The translations under genes and the position numbers were made by a program. This document shows positions 1-7,731 of a stretch of DNA of 20,491 nucleotides, in pieces. This DNA comes from JAHJQZ01 sp963676075 (lineage in GTDB: Bacteria > Pseudomonadota > Alphaproteobacteria > Rhizobiales > Devosiaceae). Position 1 is the stretch's first letter, and each line of letters starts with the position of its first letter. Below the pieces are notes generated by a model. That model searched no databases, was not told the DNA's origin, and saw nothing but the letters and a program-made list of their open reading frames with translations. The stretch lies in NCBI GenBank assembly GCA_963676075.2, contig CAXXNZ010000016.1, forward strand, positions 1 through 20,491, in the 5' to 3' direction.

Positions 1-168
1 AGTTCACGTCTCGGTGCGGGGCCCAAATGCCTACGGTATGACCGTTATCTGAACCTAGACTGCACGAGCTTGCTGCGCTGAGTCAAGGCGATTCTGCCTG
101 CGTTATTTGCACTCAGTTGAAGTGACGGAAATTTGTGCATCACGCAGCAGGTCAGCAGTCGGGTATCG
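1..168. other. Intergenic stretch downstream of nikO
   Basis: No convincing gene, RNA or terminator is seen here. It lies after the 3' end of the minus-strand nik operon. There is no obvious GC-rich hairpin followed by a T-run on the minus strand, so the way transcription ends after nikO is not visible. The neighbour to the left is outside the window. Confidence 0.4.
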
Positions 169-887
169 CTATTCGTGCCCGTGGCCATCCCTGGCGTGGA
201 CATGGGGATGGGTGTGGGTATGCGCGTGAGCATGGATCTCGGCGGGTTCAAGCCTGCCGTTTTCGAGCACCATGGCGCGACTGGCGCGCTCGGCGATGAA
301 GGAGCTGTCATGCGAGACCAGCACCATCGCGCCGGCGAAACTGTCGAGCGCTTGTCGCAGCAAGGCGCCATTGCCAGCGTCGACGCCATTGGTCGGTTCG
401 TCGAGCAACAGAACGTCCGGCTGCATGGCGAGCAGCCCGGCAAGGCAGACCAGGCGCTTTTCACCACCCGACAGCTTGTGGGAAATGCGATCGGCGAGAT
501 GGGAATGCCGAGATCCGTAAGCGCCGTGCGGGCGCGGGTTTCGGCCTCCTCGGCACTGCAGCCGATGTTGAGCGGGCCGAAGCTGACGTCCTCGATGACG
601 CTCGGCGAAAACAGCTGGTCGTCGCTGTCCTGAAACAGAAAGCCGATGCGCGGACGGGCGGCGCGGAAGTCCTTTTCGGTCACGCAGGACGAACCGAACA
701 GGCTCACGTCGCCGGCTTCCGCCGATTCGAGACCAACAATGGTGCGCAAAAGCGTCGTCTTGCCGGCGCCGTTCGGACCGACGATCGCCAGCCGTTCGCC
801 GGGCATGAGCGACATCGAGACCTCGGCGAGGACGGTCTTGCCGTCGCGACTGACGGTGACTTCGGAAAGCGAGAGCAGTGCGTTCAT
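169..887 (-). pseudogene. nikO: NikO-type ECF nickel/cobalt transporter ATPase, frameshifted
   Basis: This gene encodes the energy-coupling ATPase of a group I ECF importer, which would drive Ni2+ (or Co2+) uptake with the membrane partner NikQ. The first part, from the ATG at 887, carries Walker A (GPNGAGKTT) and the Q-loop (FLFQDSDDQLF). The frame then breaks near the GGG at 501-503. The signature LSGGEKR, Walker B (VLLLDEPTNG) and the H-loop (VLVSHD) continue in a different frame to the TAG at 169. Adding one G at 501-503 (C on the coding strand) joins the halves as GIP-HLADRISHKLSGGEK, so one base appears lost. The C-terminus is a His-rich tail of alternating His (HAHAHTHTHPHVH, then DGHGHE), fitting metal handling. 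The start overlaps the nikQ stop by ATGA. The lesion could be real or a sequencing error. Family assignment is firm; Ni rather than Co rests on the nikK, nikL and nikR neighbours. Confidence 0.85.
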
Positions 888-1598
888 ACCAGCTCGACTA
901 GCAGCAACGTGAGGCCGAGGCCACAGATCACTGCAAAGCCGGCCCAATCGCGGGCCCTCGGTGCGGCGAGGACCGCATAGGGAAAACGGCCGGAATAGCC
1001 ACGGCAGGCCATGGCCTCTTCGACACGGCGGGCCCGCTCGAGCGCCCTGACCAGCAACATGCCGATGAGATAGCCGTAGCTCTGCCAGGTGTGGCGGTTG
1101 GAGCGCGGCGTAAAGGCTCGGGCGCGCATGGCATCGTGCAGCCGCCGCGCCTCGTCGCGGATGAGTGACAGGTAGCGCACCGTCAGCATGAAGACGCGCA
1201 CCAAAGGCTCGGGGAGCCTGAGCGCATGCAGGGCCGCGCCGATGCGGGCCGGCTCGACCGAACCGAGAAACGCCATCAGCACCAGCACCGCCGCCGAGAC
1301 CTTGAGGGCGACAAGACCGGCGCGCATGGACCCCCTCGACGCTCGCCGTGAGCGGCCCGAGGGTGAACAGCGGCGCGCCGGCAATGGCGAAGGGCAAGGT
1401 GACGAACAACAGGATGACGAAGGTTTCGACGTGAAGCAGTCGCCGCCAATGGCGCGCATCGAGACCTGCAGCAAAGGCAAGTAGCACGGCAGCTGCCGCC
1501 GCGATTGCCGCCACGGCGAGGGTTTGAAGTTGCGACAGCGCCAAGATCAGAACGAACGCCGCCACAAGCCGCAGGCGGATGTCCGCGATCAGATTCAT
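884..1598 (-). pseudogene. nikQ: NikQ/CbiQ-type ECF transporter transmembrane T subunit, frameshifted
   Basis: This is the T component (EcfT/CbiQ family) that couples the ATPase NikO to the substrate-binding NikM in the inner membrane. The N-terminal part starts at the ATG at 1598 (MNLIADIRLRLVAAF) and has hydrophobic segments. The C-terminal part, in another frame, carries the typical T-subunit region with EEAMACRGYSGRF (compare the EAM-ARGF-like coupling motif) and ends in a membrane segment at 884. The frames meet at a run of five C at 1331-1335. Removing one base gives a continuous reading SVEGSMRAGLVALK. The start overlaps the nikL stop (ATGA) and its stop overlaps the nikO start (ATGA), so translation was coupled. 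As written the sequence encodes only a truncated protein. A sequencing error in the homopolymer is a real alternative. Confidence 0.82.
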
Positions 1599-2184
1599 TT
1601 CCGTTTCAGGCCTCGTGCCCACAACCCCATGCCGGCAAGCCCGACAATGAGGAAGATCCCCGAGATAATGTCGGTGAAACGCATGCGGGCGTCCATCTGC
1701 TCGATGCGTTCGAGCAAGGGCTCGACCTGGCGCTGCACAGCAGCGGAGACGAGATCGGCGGTCTCGGAGGCAGACACGGCGGGCGTCGCTCCGGCAGGCG
1801 ACGCGCTTACCGCCGCCACGGGTCCCAGATGGTTCCGTAGCGGCGGCATCTCCGGCGTCCCCGGTGAAGCGCGAGGCGGCCAGCACCGTCTGTGCTATGT
1901 GGCCTTCCTCGGTATTGAGAATGATGGTGATATCGGATGCCGGCGGGGGTGGCGAGATCGAAGCCGAACGTGCCGTTGTCATCGGTGCGGCCCTCGGCGA
2001 GGACGGTGCCGTCCGCCGTCTTGGCCGACCATTCAGTCCCCTGGGCCCGGCCACCGCCGATGAAGAAGCCATAGCCGCCGATGTGATCGCCTTCGACGGC
2101 GGCAAAGACCTTGAGCTTGTGGGCCTCGGCCGGGGCGGCAAAGGCCAGAACAAGGGCAAGGGCCATAAGGAGTGCGCGGATCAT
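1595..2184 (-). pseudogene. nikL: NikL-type small membrane component of nickel ECF transporter, twice frameshifted
   Basis: This encodes a NikL-like accessory component: an N-terminal signal-anchor-like segment (MIRALLMALALVLAFAAPAEA), an extracytoplasmic region starting HKLKVFAAVEGDHIGGYGFF, and a C-terminal membrane helix (IISGIFLIVGLAGMGLW) ending LKRK. The reading frame changes twice. The first change fits an extra base in the G5 run at 1945-1949 (the coding strand then reads ATPPASDITIILNTEEGH). The second lies between about 1812 and 1862 and also fits one extra base, possibly in the CCCC at 1859-1862 or the CCC/GGG nearby; I cannot place it exactly. The start overlaps the nikM stop by ATGA. 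NikL with NikK replaces CbiN in Ni-type ECF systems, which is why I call the operon nik, not cbi. The family is weakly conserved, so the call leans on topology and position. Confidence 0.7.
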
Positions 2185-2795
2185 GGCGTCACCGGCACAA
2201 GCGCATCGGGCTGGACGCGGGCAAGAAAGCCCACCACCGCTGCGGTGATGAAGGCCTCGCCGACCGCGAGCGGCAGATAGGTAGCGAGCAGCACGCTGGC
2301 GACCGGGGTGTAGGCCGAAGCCGACAGGAACAGCGACGCCGCAACCAGTGCGCCGGTGCCGAGCACGGCGCCGCCGCCAACCAGTGCCGACAGCGCGGTG
2401 CGTGTTGCCGGCGAGGCCGTGTTGCGAATGGCCGGCCCGAAAGCGGCGGCCAGCAACACGCCGGGCAGGGCGATATTGACGGCGTTGATGCCGAGCGTCG
2501 TCAAGCCGCCGACGCCGAACAGCAGCGCCTGAAGAAAAAGGGCAACGGCGACGGCAATGAACGCCGCCGTGCCAAGCATGATGCCCATCAGTCCCGCCAG
2601 CAGCAGATGCACGCTCGACGGCCCGACCGGGATGGCAATCAGCGAGCCGGCGAAGAAAGCCGCGGAGAGGATTGCCACTTTGGGGATGGCCTTGTCGTCG
2701 AGACGCCTGAGGCCGAGGCCGACGCCACCGATGGCGATGGCCACACCACCGATCAGAACCGGCGCTGACAGGATGCCGTCAGGAATATGGGCCAT
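2181..2795 (-). CDS. nikM: NikM, substrate-specific S component of nickel ECF transporter
   Basis: This is an intact 204-residue CbiM/NikM-family integral membrane protein that binds the metal and defines specificity. It starts MAHIPDGILS, the family's N-terminal metal-binding motif (usually MHIP), and has a second family histidine, His63, in GPSSVHLLLAGLMG. About six to seven hydrophobic segments follow. In solved NikM structures the N-terminal amine, His2 and a His in this second segment bind Ni2+. Here an Ala lies between Met and His; removal of Met would leave Ala-His with His again second. The gene starts 5 nt after the nikK stop and its stop overlaps the nikL start by ATGA. It remains intact although the three genes after it are broken. 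Confidence 0.92.
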   Translation of the reverse strand: MAHIPDGILSAPVLIGGVAIAIGGVGLGLRRLDDKAIPKVAILSAAFFAGSLIAIPVGPSSVHLLLAGLMGIMLGTAAFIAVAVALFLQALLFGVGGLTTLGINAVNIALPGVLLAAAFGPAIRNTASPATRTALSALVGGGAVLGTGALVAASLFLSASAYTPVASVLLATYLPLAVGEAFITAAVVGFLARVQPDALVPVTP

Positions 2796-2800
2796 TCGTG

Positions 2801-3574
2801 TCAGTTCTCCGTCATGGCGGTGGCCTTGACCCAGATGAGGGCGCCCTGCTCGACGGGCACTTCCGCCCCTTCGGGCGAGGTCATCGGGTCATCGCCTTCT
2901 ACCAGCGCGGCAAAGCCCCACCAGCCGGCGTGCGGCATGGCATAAGAGAACGTGCCATTGGCGTCGGCCTTGATGACCTGGGTGATGAAGGCATCGTTGG
3001 GCGCTTCGATGGAGCCGTCATTGACGAACTCGACCTCGATCTCGGCAAAGGGTACGGGCTGGCCGTTCTTCAGCACGACACCGGTGAACAGGTTTCCAGC
3101 CCAGATGCCAGTCGGCTGGGTCAGCGGTTCGATCTCGACCGGCAGGCCGACGAGCTGGTCCCAACCTTCGCCCGAGGCCCAGGAATCGACCACGACCTTG
3201 GCGTAATGGACGATATATTTCTGTTCTGCCGGCTCCCAATAGGGCTGCGGCTCAACAAAAAAGATCGCCGCGCCGGGCTCCGGCAGGTCCACGGTCAGCG
3301 TCCAGGCGGTGGCGCCGGAGACGGTCTTTTCGACCAGCTTGGGCATCAGGTCGGTGACAGTGCCATCGCGCATGACGCCGACGCGCGCCGGCTTTTTCAT
3401 CTCCATCACCGGGCCCATTTCGAACGGGTGGGTGAAGACGAGACTAAGCTCGACCGGGCCGCCTTCCGGCAGCACGTCGTCGGAGGGAATGATTTCCTGG
3501 AAATGCGCCAGGGCGGGCGAAGTCAGCGCCAACAGGCAGGCAAGTCCAGCTGCCGGGATTAAGTCGAATCGCAT
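2801..3574 (-). CDS. nikK: NikK, DUF4198-type periplasmic component of nickel ECF transporter
   Basis: This 257-residue secreted protein starts with a signal peptide (MRFDLIPAAGLACLLALTSP, predicted cut after ALA), so that the mature protein would begin His-Phe-Gln. The body is rich in beta strand and has typical DUF4198 features: a near-N-terminal PSDDVLPEGGPVELSLVFTH, a middle FFVEPQPYWEP, and a late GTFSYAMPHAGWWGFAAL. Proteins of this family accompany NikM-type ECF systems (NikKMLQO) and are thought to bind or present Ni2+ in the periplasm. It is the first gene of the operon, with the NikR-type operator 14 bp before its start codon. No strong Shine-Dalgarno is visible before the ATG. The gene is intact. 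Confidence 0.88.
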   Translation of the reverse strand: MRFDLIPAAGLACLLALTSPALAHFQEIIPSDDVLPEGGPVELSLVFTHPFEMGPVMEMKKPARVGVMRDGTVTDLMPKLVEKTVSGATAWTLTVDLPEPGAAIFFVEPQPYWEPAEQKYIVHYAKVVVDSWASGEGWDQLVGLPVEIEPLTQPTGIWAGNLFTGVVLKNGQPVPFAEIEVEFVNDGSIEAPNDAFITQVIKADANGTFSYAMPHAGWWGFAALVEGDDPMTSPEGAEVPVEQGALIWVKATAMTEN

Positions 3575-3587
3575 GGTATTACCGTTT

Positions 3588-3615
3588 GTATGAATTAGAT
3601 TTCAAAAAATCATAA
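3588..3615. promoter_or_regulatory. NikR operator upstream of nikK
   Basis: GTATGA (3588-3593), a 16-base AT-rich spacer (3594-3609) and TCATAA (3610-3615) match the E. coli NikR operator GTATGA-N16-TCATAC in 11 of 12 positions with the exact spacing. It lies 14 bp before nikK and faces the divergent nikR gene, so it would repress the transporter operon when NikR is bound. A match of this kind right between nikK and nikR is unlikely by chance. Confidence 0.88.
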
Positions 3616-3812
3616 CAACAAGAAATGCGCAAGGGCAGTAGTTAAGTCCGCGCGCACGCCCTTGGCTGGTGCGCTGGAACGACCAATCTGGCGCCCTCAA
3701 GACGGCTGTCTGTTCAAACCCTTGAGTTCTTTAGAATTCGTACCTGAAAATGGTATCCAACATTGGGGGGCATGGCCTAGATTTGCCCCGCAAGCCGTTC
3801 GAGGAGAAAGAG

Positions 3813-4286
3813 ATGCAAAGGATCACCATCGCGCTCGATGACGCACTGGTCGCCGAACTCGACGCCCATCTCGCGGCGACGGATGGCTCGTCGCGATCCG
3901 AGGCAATACGCGACCTGGTGCGCCGGGGTCTTTCGACACGTCCGAATGCGGCGCAGGAGGCGCGCTGTTACGGCGTCGTCAGTTGCGCCATCGACCAGTC
4001 GGTCAGGAACCTCGCCTCGCGCGTGCCGCAGGGACGGCTCGACCATCACGACGAAACCATCGCCGCCATGTCAGTCCCGCTCGACCACTCGACCTCGATC
4101 GATGTCGCGGTGATGCGCGGGCGTGTCGCCGACGTCACTGCCTACGCCGAGGCGCTGTTCCTCGAACGCGGCGTCATGCACGGCTCGCTGGGACTCATTC
4201 CGGTGGCCGAGGACACGACGATCCACGCCCACCCCGGCGGCGCCATGCACGCGCACACGCATCTCAGGGTGAAGAGCAGTTTCTAG
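3813..4286 (+). CDS. nikR: NikR-family ribbon-helix-helix regulator lacking canonical Ni ligands
   Basis: This is a 157-residue repressor with an N-terminal ribbon-helix-helix (MQRITIALDD...RSEAIRDLVRRGL) and a C-terminal NikR_C/ACT-like domain. I chose the ATG at 3813, which has GGAG 6-7 bases upstream and gives the family's MQR start. Arg3 and Thr5, which contact DNA in E. coli NikR, are kept; Thr7 is Ala. Aligned by eye without gaps to E. coli NikR, the four high-affinity Ni ligands His76, His87, His89 and Cys95 are Leu76, Ser87, Pro89 and Ser95. The protein ends in a His-rich tail (His138, 140, 146, 148, 150) absent from E. coli NikR. It is divergent from nikKMLQO, with an E. coli-like operator between them, so a role in controlling that operon is very likely, but how it senses metal is unclear. 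Confidence 0.88.
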   Translation: MQRITIALDDALVAELDAHLAATDGSSRSEAIRDLVRRGLSTRPNAAQEARCYGVVSCAIDQSVRNLASRVPQGRLDHHDETIAAMSVPLDHSTSIDVAVMRGRVADVTAYAEALFLERGVMHGSLGLIPVAEDTTIHAHPGGAMHAHTHLRVKSSF

Positions 4287-4322
4287 GCCTTAAAACACGG
4301 AGCGTACGACGGCGTTTTCAGG

Positions 4323-4425
4323 CGTCATTGCGAGGCGCGCTGCAACGACGCAATCCATCCCGCAATGGGGCTTGCAAGACCCGTCGGCTGGAGTGCCACG
4401 CGCCCTCCGGGCGCTCGCGATGACG
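4323..4425. repeat. REP/MITE-like inverted-repeat element
   Basis: The stretch begins CGTCATTGCGAG (4323-4334) and ends CTCGCGATGACG (4414-4425), inverted ends with one mismatch. Inside are GCAATCCATCCC-type sequence and a perfect hairpin GCGCCC-TCC-GGGCGC (4400-4414). Elements with CGTCATTGCGAG ends are common dispersed intergenic repeats in many bacteria. It fills the gap between the convergent genes nikR and the ABC ATPase and may also act as a two-way transcription barrier. Copy number cannot be judged from one window. Confidence 0.65.
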
Positions 4426-4441
4426 GCGGCGGCATCGAACC

Positions 4442-5500
4442 CTAGCGGATCCGCTGACCATCCTCGCCGAAAACCAGCACGGCTTCCGGGTTGAAGCGCG
4501 CTTCGAAGGTGCTGCCGGCATCGAGGCTGCGGTCGTTGTCGGTGGCGGCGGTGATGAGTTCGCCATTGCCGAAGCGGGCATAGGCATAGGTTTCCCCGCC
4601 CAGGTGCTCGACAAGCTCCACCGTCAGCTTGAGCGCGGCGCTGCCCTCGCTCTTGAAGCTCTCGGGGCGGATGCCGACCTGCACCTTCGTGCCCGGCGCC
4701 GCCTTGACCGAAACCGGAACCACGGCGCCACCGTGGTCGGCAAGGCGCACGGCGCCGTCTTCCATCACACCGGCAAGGAAGTTCATTTTCGGCGAGCCGA
4801 TGAAGCCGGCCACGAACAGATTGTCCGGGTCATCATAGAGCTGAAGCGGCGTGCCGACCTGTTCGACGATGCCGTCGCGCAAAACCACGATCCTGTCGGC
4901 CAGCGTCATCGCCTCGACCTGGTCATGGGTGACATAGATGATCGTGGCCTTGAGATCGCGATGGAGCCGCGCCAGCTCGATGCGCATGTGAACGCGCAGT
5001 TCGGCATCGAGATTGGACAGCGGTTCGTCGAACAGGAACACCTGCGGATGCCGGACGATGGCGCGTCCGATGGCGACGCGCTGGCGCTGACCGCCTGAGA
5101 GCTCCTTGGGCCGGCGGTCGAGCAGTTCGTCGAGTTCGAGAATGCGTGCCGCTTCGGCGACCTGTCTGGCAATCTCGTCCTTGGGTGTGCCGGCGAACTT
5201 GAGGGCGAAGCCCATATTCTCCCTGACCGTCATATGCGGATAAAGCGCATAGGTCTGGAAGACCATGGCGATGCCCCGCTCGGACGGCATGACATCGTTC
5301 ATCTGCTTGTCGCCGATGAACAGCTCGCCATCGGTGATCTGCTCAAGCCCGGCGATCATGCGCAAGAGCGTGGACTTGCCGCAACCGGAGGGGCCGACGA
5401 AGACGACGAATTCCTCCGAAGCGATGTCGAGATCGACACCCTTGATGACTTCAACCGCACCGAAAGACTTGCGGACGCCTTTGAGCTTCAGTCCAGTCAT
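4442..5500 (-). CDS. lacK: Sugar ABC importer ATPase (LacK/UgpC/MalK type)
   Basis: This is a 352-residue ATPase of the CUT1 carbohydrate importer family; it would power the permeases encoded at 7732-9437. Walker A is GPSGCGKST (residues 36-44), the signature LSGGQRQR begins at residue 134, Walker B VFLFDEP is at 154-160 and the switch His is His192. The C-terminal third is a TOBE/regulatory domain (GIRPESF motif), so length and layout are normal for LacK/MalK. The ATG overlaps the stop of the GH2 gene by one base (TAATG), implying coupled translation. It is the last gene of the operon, as lacK is in Agrobacterium radiobacter lacEFGZK. MsmK-like ATPases can serve several importers, so the substrate is not fixed by this gene alone. 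Confidence 0.9.
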   Translation of the reverse strand: MTGLKLKGVRKSFGAVEVIKGVDLDIASEEFVVFVGPSGCGKSTLLRMIAGLEQITDGELFIGDKQMNDVMPSERGIAMVFQTYALYPHMTVRENMGFALKFAGTPKDEIARQVAEAARILELDELLDRRPKELSGGQRQRVAIGRAIVRHPQVFLFDEPLSNLDAELRVHMRIELARLHRDLKATIIYVTHDQVEAMTLADRIVVLRDGIVEQVGTPLQLYDDPDNLFVAGFIGSPKMNFLAGVMEDGAVRLADHGGAVVPVSVKAAPGTKVQVGIRPESFKSEGSAALKLTVELVEHLGGETYAYARFGNGELITAATDNDRSLDAGSTFEARFNPEAVLVFGEDGQRIR

Positions 5501-7713
5501 TAAGCGGTCTCCCCTTCCGCTGCGATGGTCGCACTCACGGTGCCGAGATAGGCGTGGCGGACGCTGACGGTGATGGCGCCGGCGCCGTTCGATCTCAGCC
5601 AGAACCCGGCTGCGCCACCACGCAGCGGCACCAGGTCCGGTCCGAACAGCTCGGCCGGCCCGTCGATTTCGATAGCGATCGGCTCGAAGAAGAACGGCAG
5701 CTTGTTGCCAGCCTGATCGAGCACGCGCACCATCACGCGCACCTCCTCGTGTTCACCGATCGTCAGCTTGTCGGCAACCAGCGCCAACTTGGTCGCCACC
5801 GGGTCAGCGACAAGATGCTTTTCGGCGATCGGCTTGCCATCGACATAGCCGATGAAATGACCGTCTTCCCAGCGCATGCCCCATTCGCCGAGTTCGTCCT
5901 CGGTGAAATCCTCATCCCTGACGATGACCGGCGCATGCGGCAGGTTCGGATAGGTCTCGGTGTCGGGCTTGAAGCGCTTGGACTGGTTTTCGCCGTAACG
6001 GAACTCGACCTCGTCGCAGTTCGTCAGGATGATCAGCGGCAACACGCCGCCGACATTGCGCTCGCCGCGGGCCCAGAAGGTCACCGGCTCGAGCACCGCG
6101 ACATCCTTGGGATCGGACTGGCTGGTGTAGACATAGCTGGCGAATTTGGGTTCGCGGAACATGTCCATGACGCCGTGATGGCAGATGCGGTCGCCCGAGC
6201 CGAAATCCATGTGGGTGTTGTAGTCGAACGCACACCAGCCGATCGATCCGGAGATGTTGTCGTTGCCATAGGAGGCATTGATGACATCGAGGTAGCGAAT
6301 GACGTGCTCGGCCTGGCGCTGTTCCTGATCGTAGATCTTGGTCGGATAGGTGTGGCCGCCGAATTCGGTGACCAGATAAGGCACGTCGTGGTCGAGGCCG
6401 GTCACCTCGCGCGGGGTGCGCAGGGCAACCCTGGGGCGGTTGCCACCGAGTTCCTTGTAATCGCCGTCGATGAAATCGTTCATCGTGTAGATGTCTTCGA
6501 GAAACTCCGATTCCGGGAAGTTTCTGACCCCGCAGGTCAGGCGCGTCGTGTCGAGCGAGCGCGCCATGGCGTTGGTCTCGGCGTAAAAATCGTGGTCGTC
6601 GCGCGATTCATTGATGCGCACGCCCCAGGTGATGATCGAGGGGTGGTTCCAGTCGCGGGTGACCATGCGCCGGACGTTCTCGACCGATTCCGCCTTCCAC
6701 TTCGCGCCGCCGATATGCTGCCAGCCGGGGATTTCCTCGAGCACGAGCAGGCCGATGCGGTCGCAATGGTCGAGGAACCAGGGTGACTGCGGGTAGTGCG
6801 AAGTGCGGACGATGTTGACGCGCAGCTCGTTCTTGAGGATCTCGGCGTCCTTCTCCTGTGCTGCCCGTCCGAGGCCATAGCCCGAATAGGGATAGGACTG
6901 GTGACGGTCGAGACCCAAAAGCTTGAGGTTACGCCCGTTGAGCTTGAAACCGGTGGTGGTGAATTCGATGTCGCGGAACCCGAAATAGGTCACCGTGCGA
7001 TCGGTGCCGTGCTCGGTCTCAAGACTCAACACCATCTCGTAGAGCACGGGGGTGTCGATATCCCACAACGAGATGCCCGCGATATCGGTGAGTTCGAGTT
7101 TCGCCGTATCGCCCTCAAGCGCCACGGTCGAGCTGGCCAGCGCCGTGCCGGTCGGATCGCACAGGGTCGCCGTGACCTTTCCGGAAACCGCAAGGCCCTG
7201 CGGGTTGGCGATCTCAACAGCGATCGTTGCGGTCTTGGCGTCGGCAAGCGCGTCGGGGGTTTCGATCTTGGCATTGGCGATGGCGACGGGCGCGGTCACG
7301 CGCAGCCAGACCTCGCGGTAGATGCCGGCAAAGGTCAGGTAATCGATGACGCCCCCGAAAGGCGGAATGTCGGGATTCTCGGAACCATCAATGGTGACGG
7401 TGACGATGTTTTCGCCCGGCTTCAGCTTGCCGGTCAGCCGCGCCTCGAACGGGGTATAGCCGTCGGCGTGGCTGGCGATTTCATCGCCATTGATAGAGAC
7501 ATGGGCATTTGCCATGGCGCCCTCGAAGCACAAGGACACTTCCTTGCCCTCCCAGGCCGGGTCGGCGGCAAAGCGCTTCTCATAGGTAAAAACGCGCTGA
7601 TAGGTGGTTTCGTCGAAATAGGCGAAGGGAAGATCGACTGCGTTGTGCGGCAGACGGACTTTGGTTTTGCCCTCGAACAGCCAGTCGGAATTGAAATCGA
7701 TACGCGTGCGCAT
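5500..7713 (-). CDS. Glycoside hydrolase family 2 enzyme, probable beta-galactosidase (LacZ position)
   Basis: This is a 737-residue cytoplasmic (no signal peptide) retaining exo-glycosidase. The order is GH2 sugar-binding domain (about residues 1-140), Ig-like domain (about 150-250), TIM barrel (about 255-535) and a C-terminal beta region. The probable acid/base is Glu369 in TWGVRINES and the probable nucleophile is Glu450 in YLVTEFGG. It is shorter than E. coli LacZ (about 1020 residues) and closer in size to beta-glucuronidase-type GH2 enzymes. It sits between the permease and ATPase genes of a sugar importer, the position of lacZ in the Agrobacterium lacEFGZK operon, so an imported beta-galactoside such as lactose is the best guess. 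Beta-glucuronide or another beta-linked disaccharide cannot be excluded. Confidence 0.85.
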   Translation of the reverse strand: MRTRIDFNSDWLFEGKTKVRLPHNAVDLPFAYFDETTYQRVFTYEKRFAADPAWEGKEVSLCFEGAMANAHVSINGDEIASHADGYTPFEARLTGKLKPGENIVTVTIDGSENPDIPPFGGVIDYLTFAGIYREVWLRVTAPVAIANAKIETPDALADAKTATIAVEIANPQGLAVSGKVTATLCDPTGTALASSTVALEGDTAKLELTDIAGISLWDIDTPVLYEMVLSLETEHGTDRTVTYFGFRDIEFTTTGFKLNGRNLKLLGLDRHQSYPYSGYGLGRAAQEKDAEILKNELRVNIVRTSHYPQSPWFLDHCDRIGLLVLEEIPGWQHIGGAKWKAESVENVRRMVTRDWNHPSIITWGVRINESRDDHDFYAETNAMARSLDTTRLTCGVRNFPESEFLEDIYTMNDFIDGDYKELGGNRPRVALRTPREVTGLDHDVPYLVTEFGGHTYPTKIYDQEQRQAEHVIRYLDVINASYGNDNISGSIGWCAFDYNTHMDFGSGDRICHHGVMDMFREPKFASYVYTSQSDPKDVAVLEPVTFWARGERNVGGVLPLIILTNCDEVEFRYGENQSKRFKPDTETYPNLPHAPVIVRDEDFTEDELGEWGMRWEDGHFIGYVDGKPIAEKHLVADPVATKLALVADKLTIGEHEEVRVMVRVLDQAGNKLPFFFEPIAIEIDGPAELFGPDLVPLRGGAAGFWLRSNGAGAITVSVRHAYLGTVSATIAAEGETA

Positions 7714-7731
7714 TTTGTGCCTTCGTTGAAC

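Noticed and set aside
45..2159. One long minus-strand open frame of 704 codons
   Set aside because: It is a chance join of pieces of nikL, nikQ and nikO in one frame with out-of-frame filler; conserved motifs move to other frames within it.
5554..6786. 410-codon open frame on the plus strand
   Set aside because: Antisense to the GH2 gene, whose catalytic motifs and domain order are clear; the plus-strand product resembles no family.
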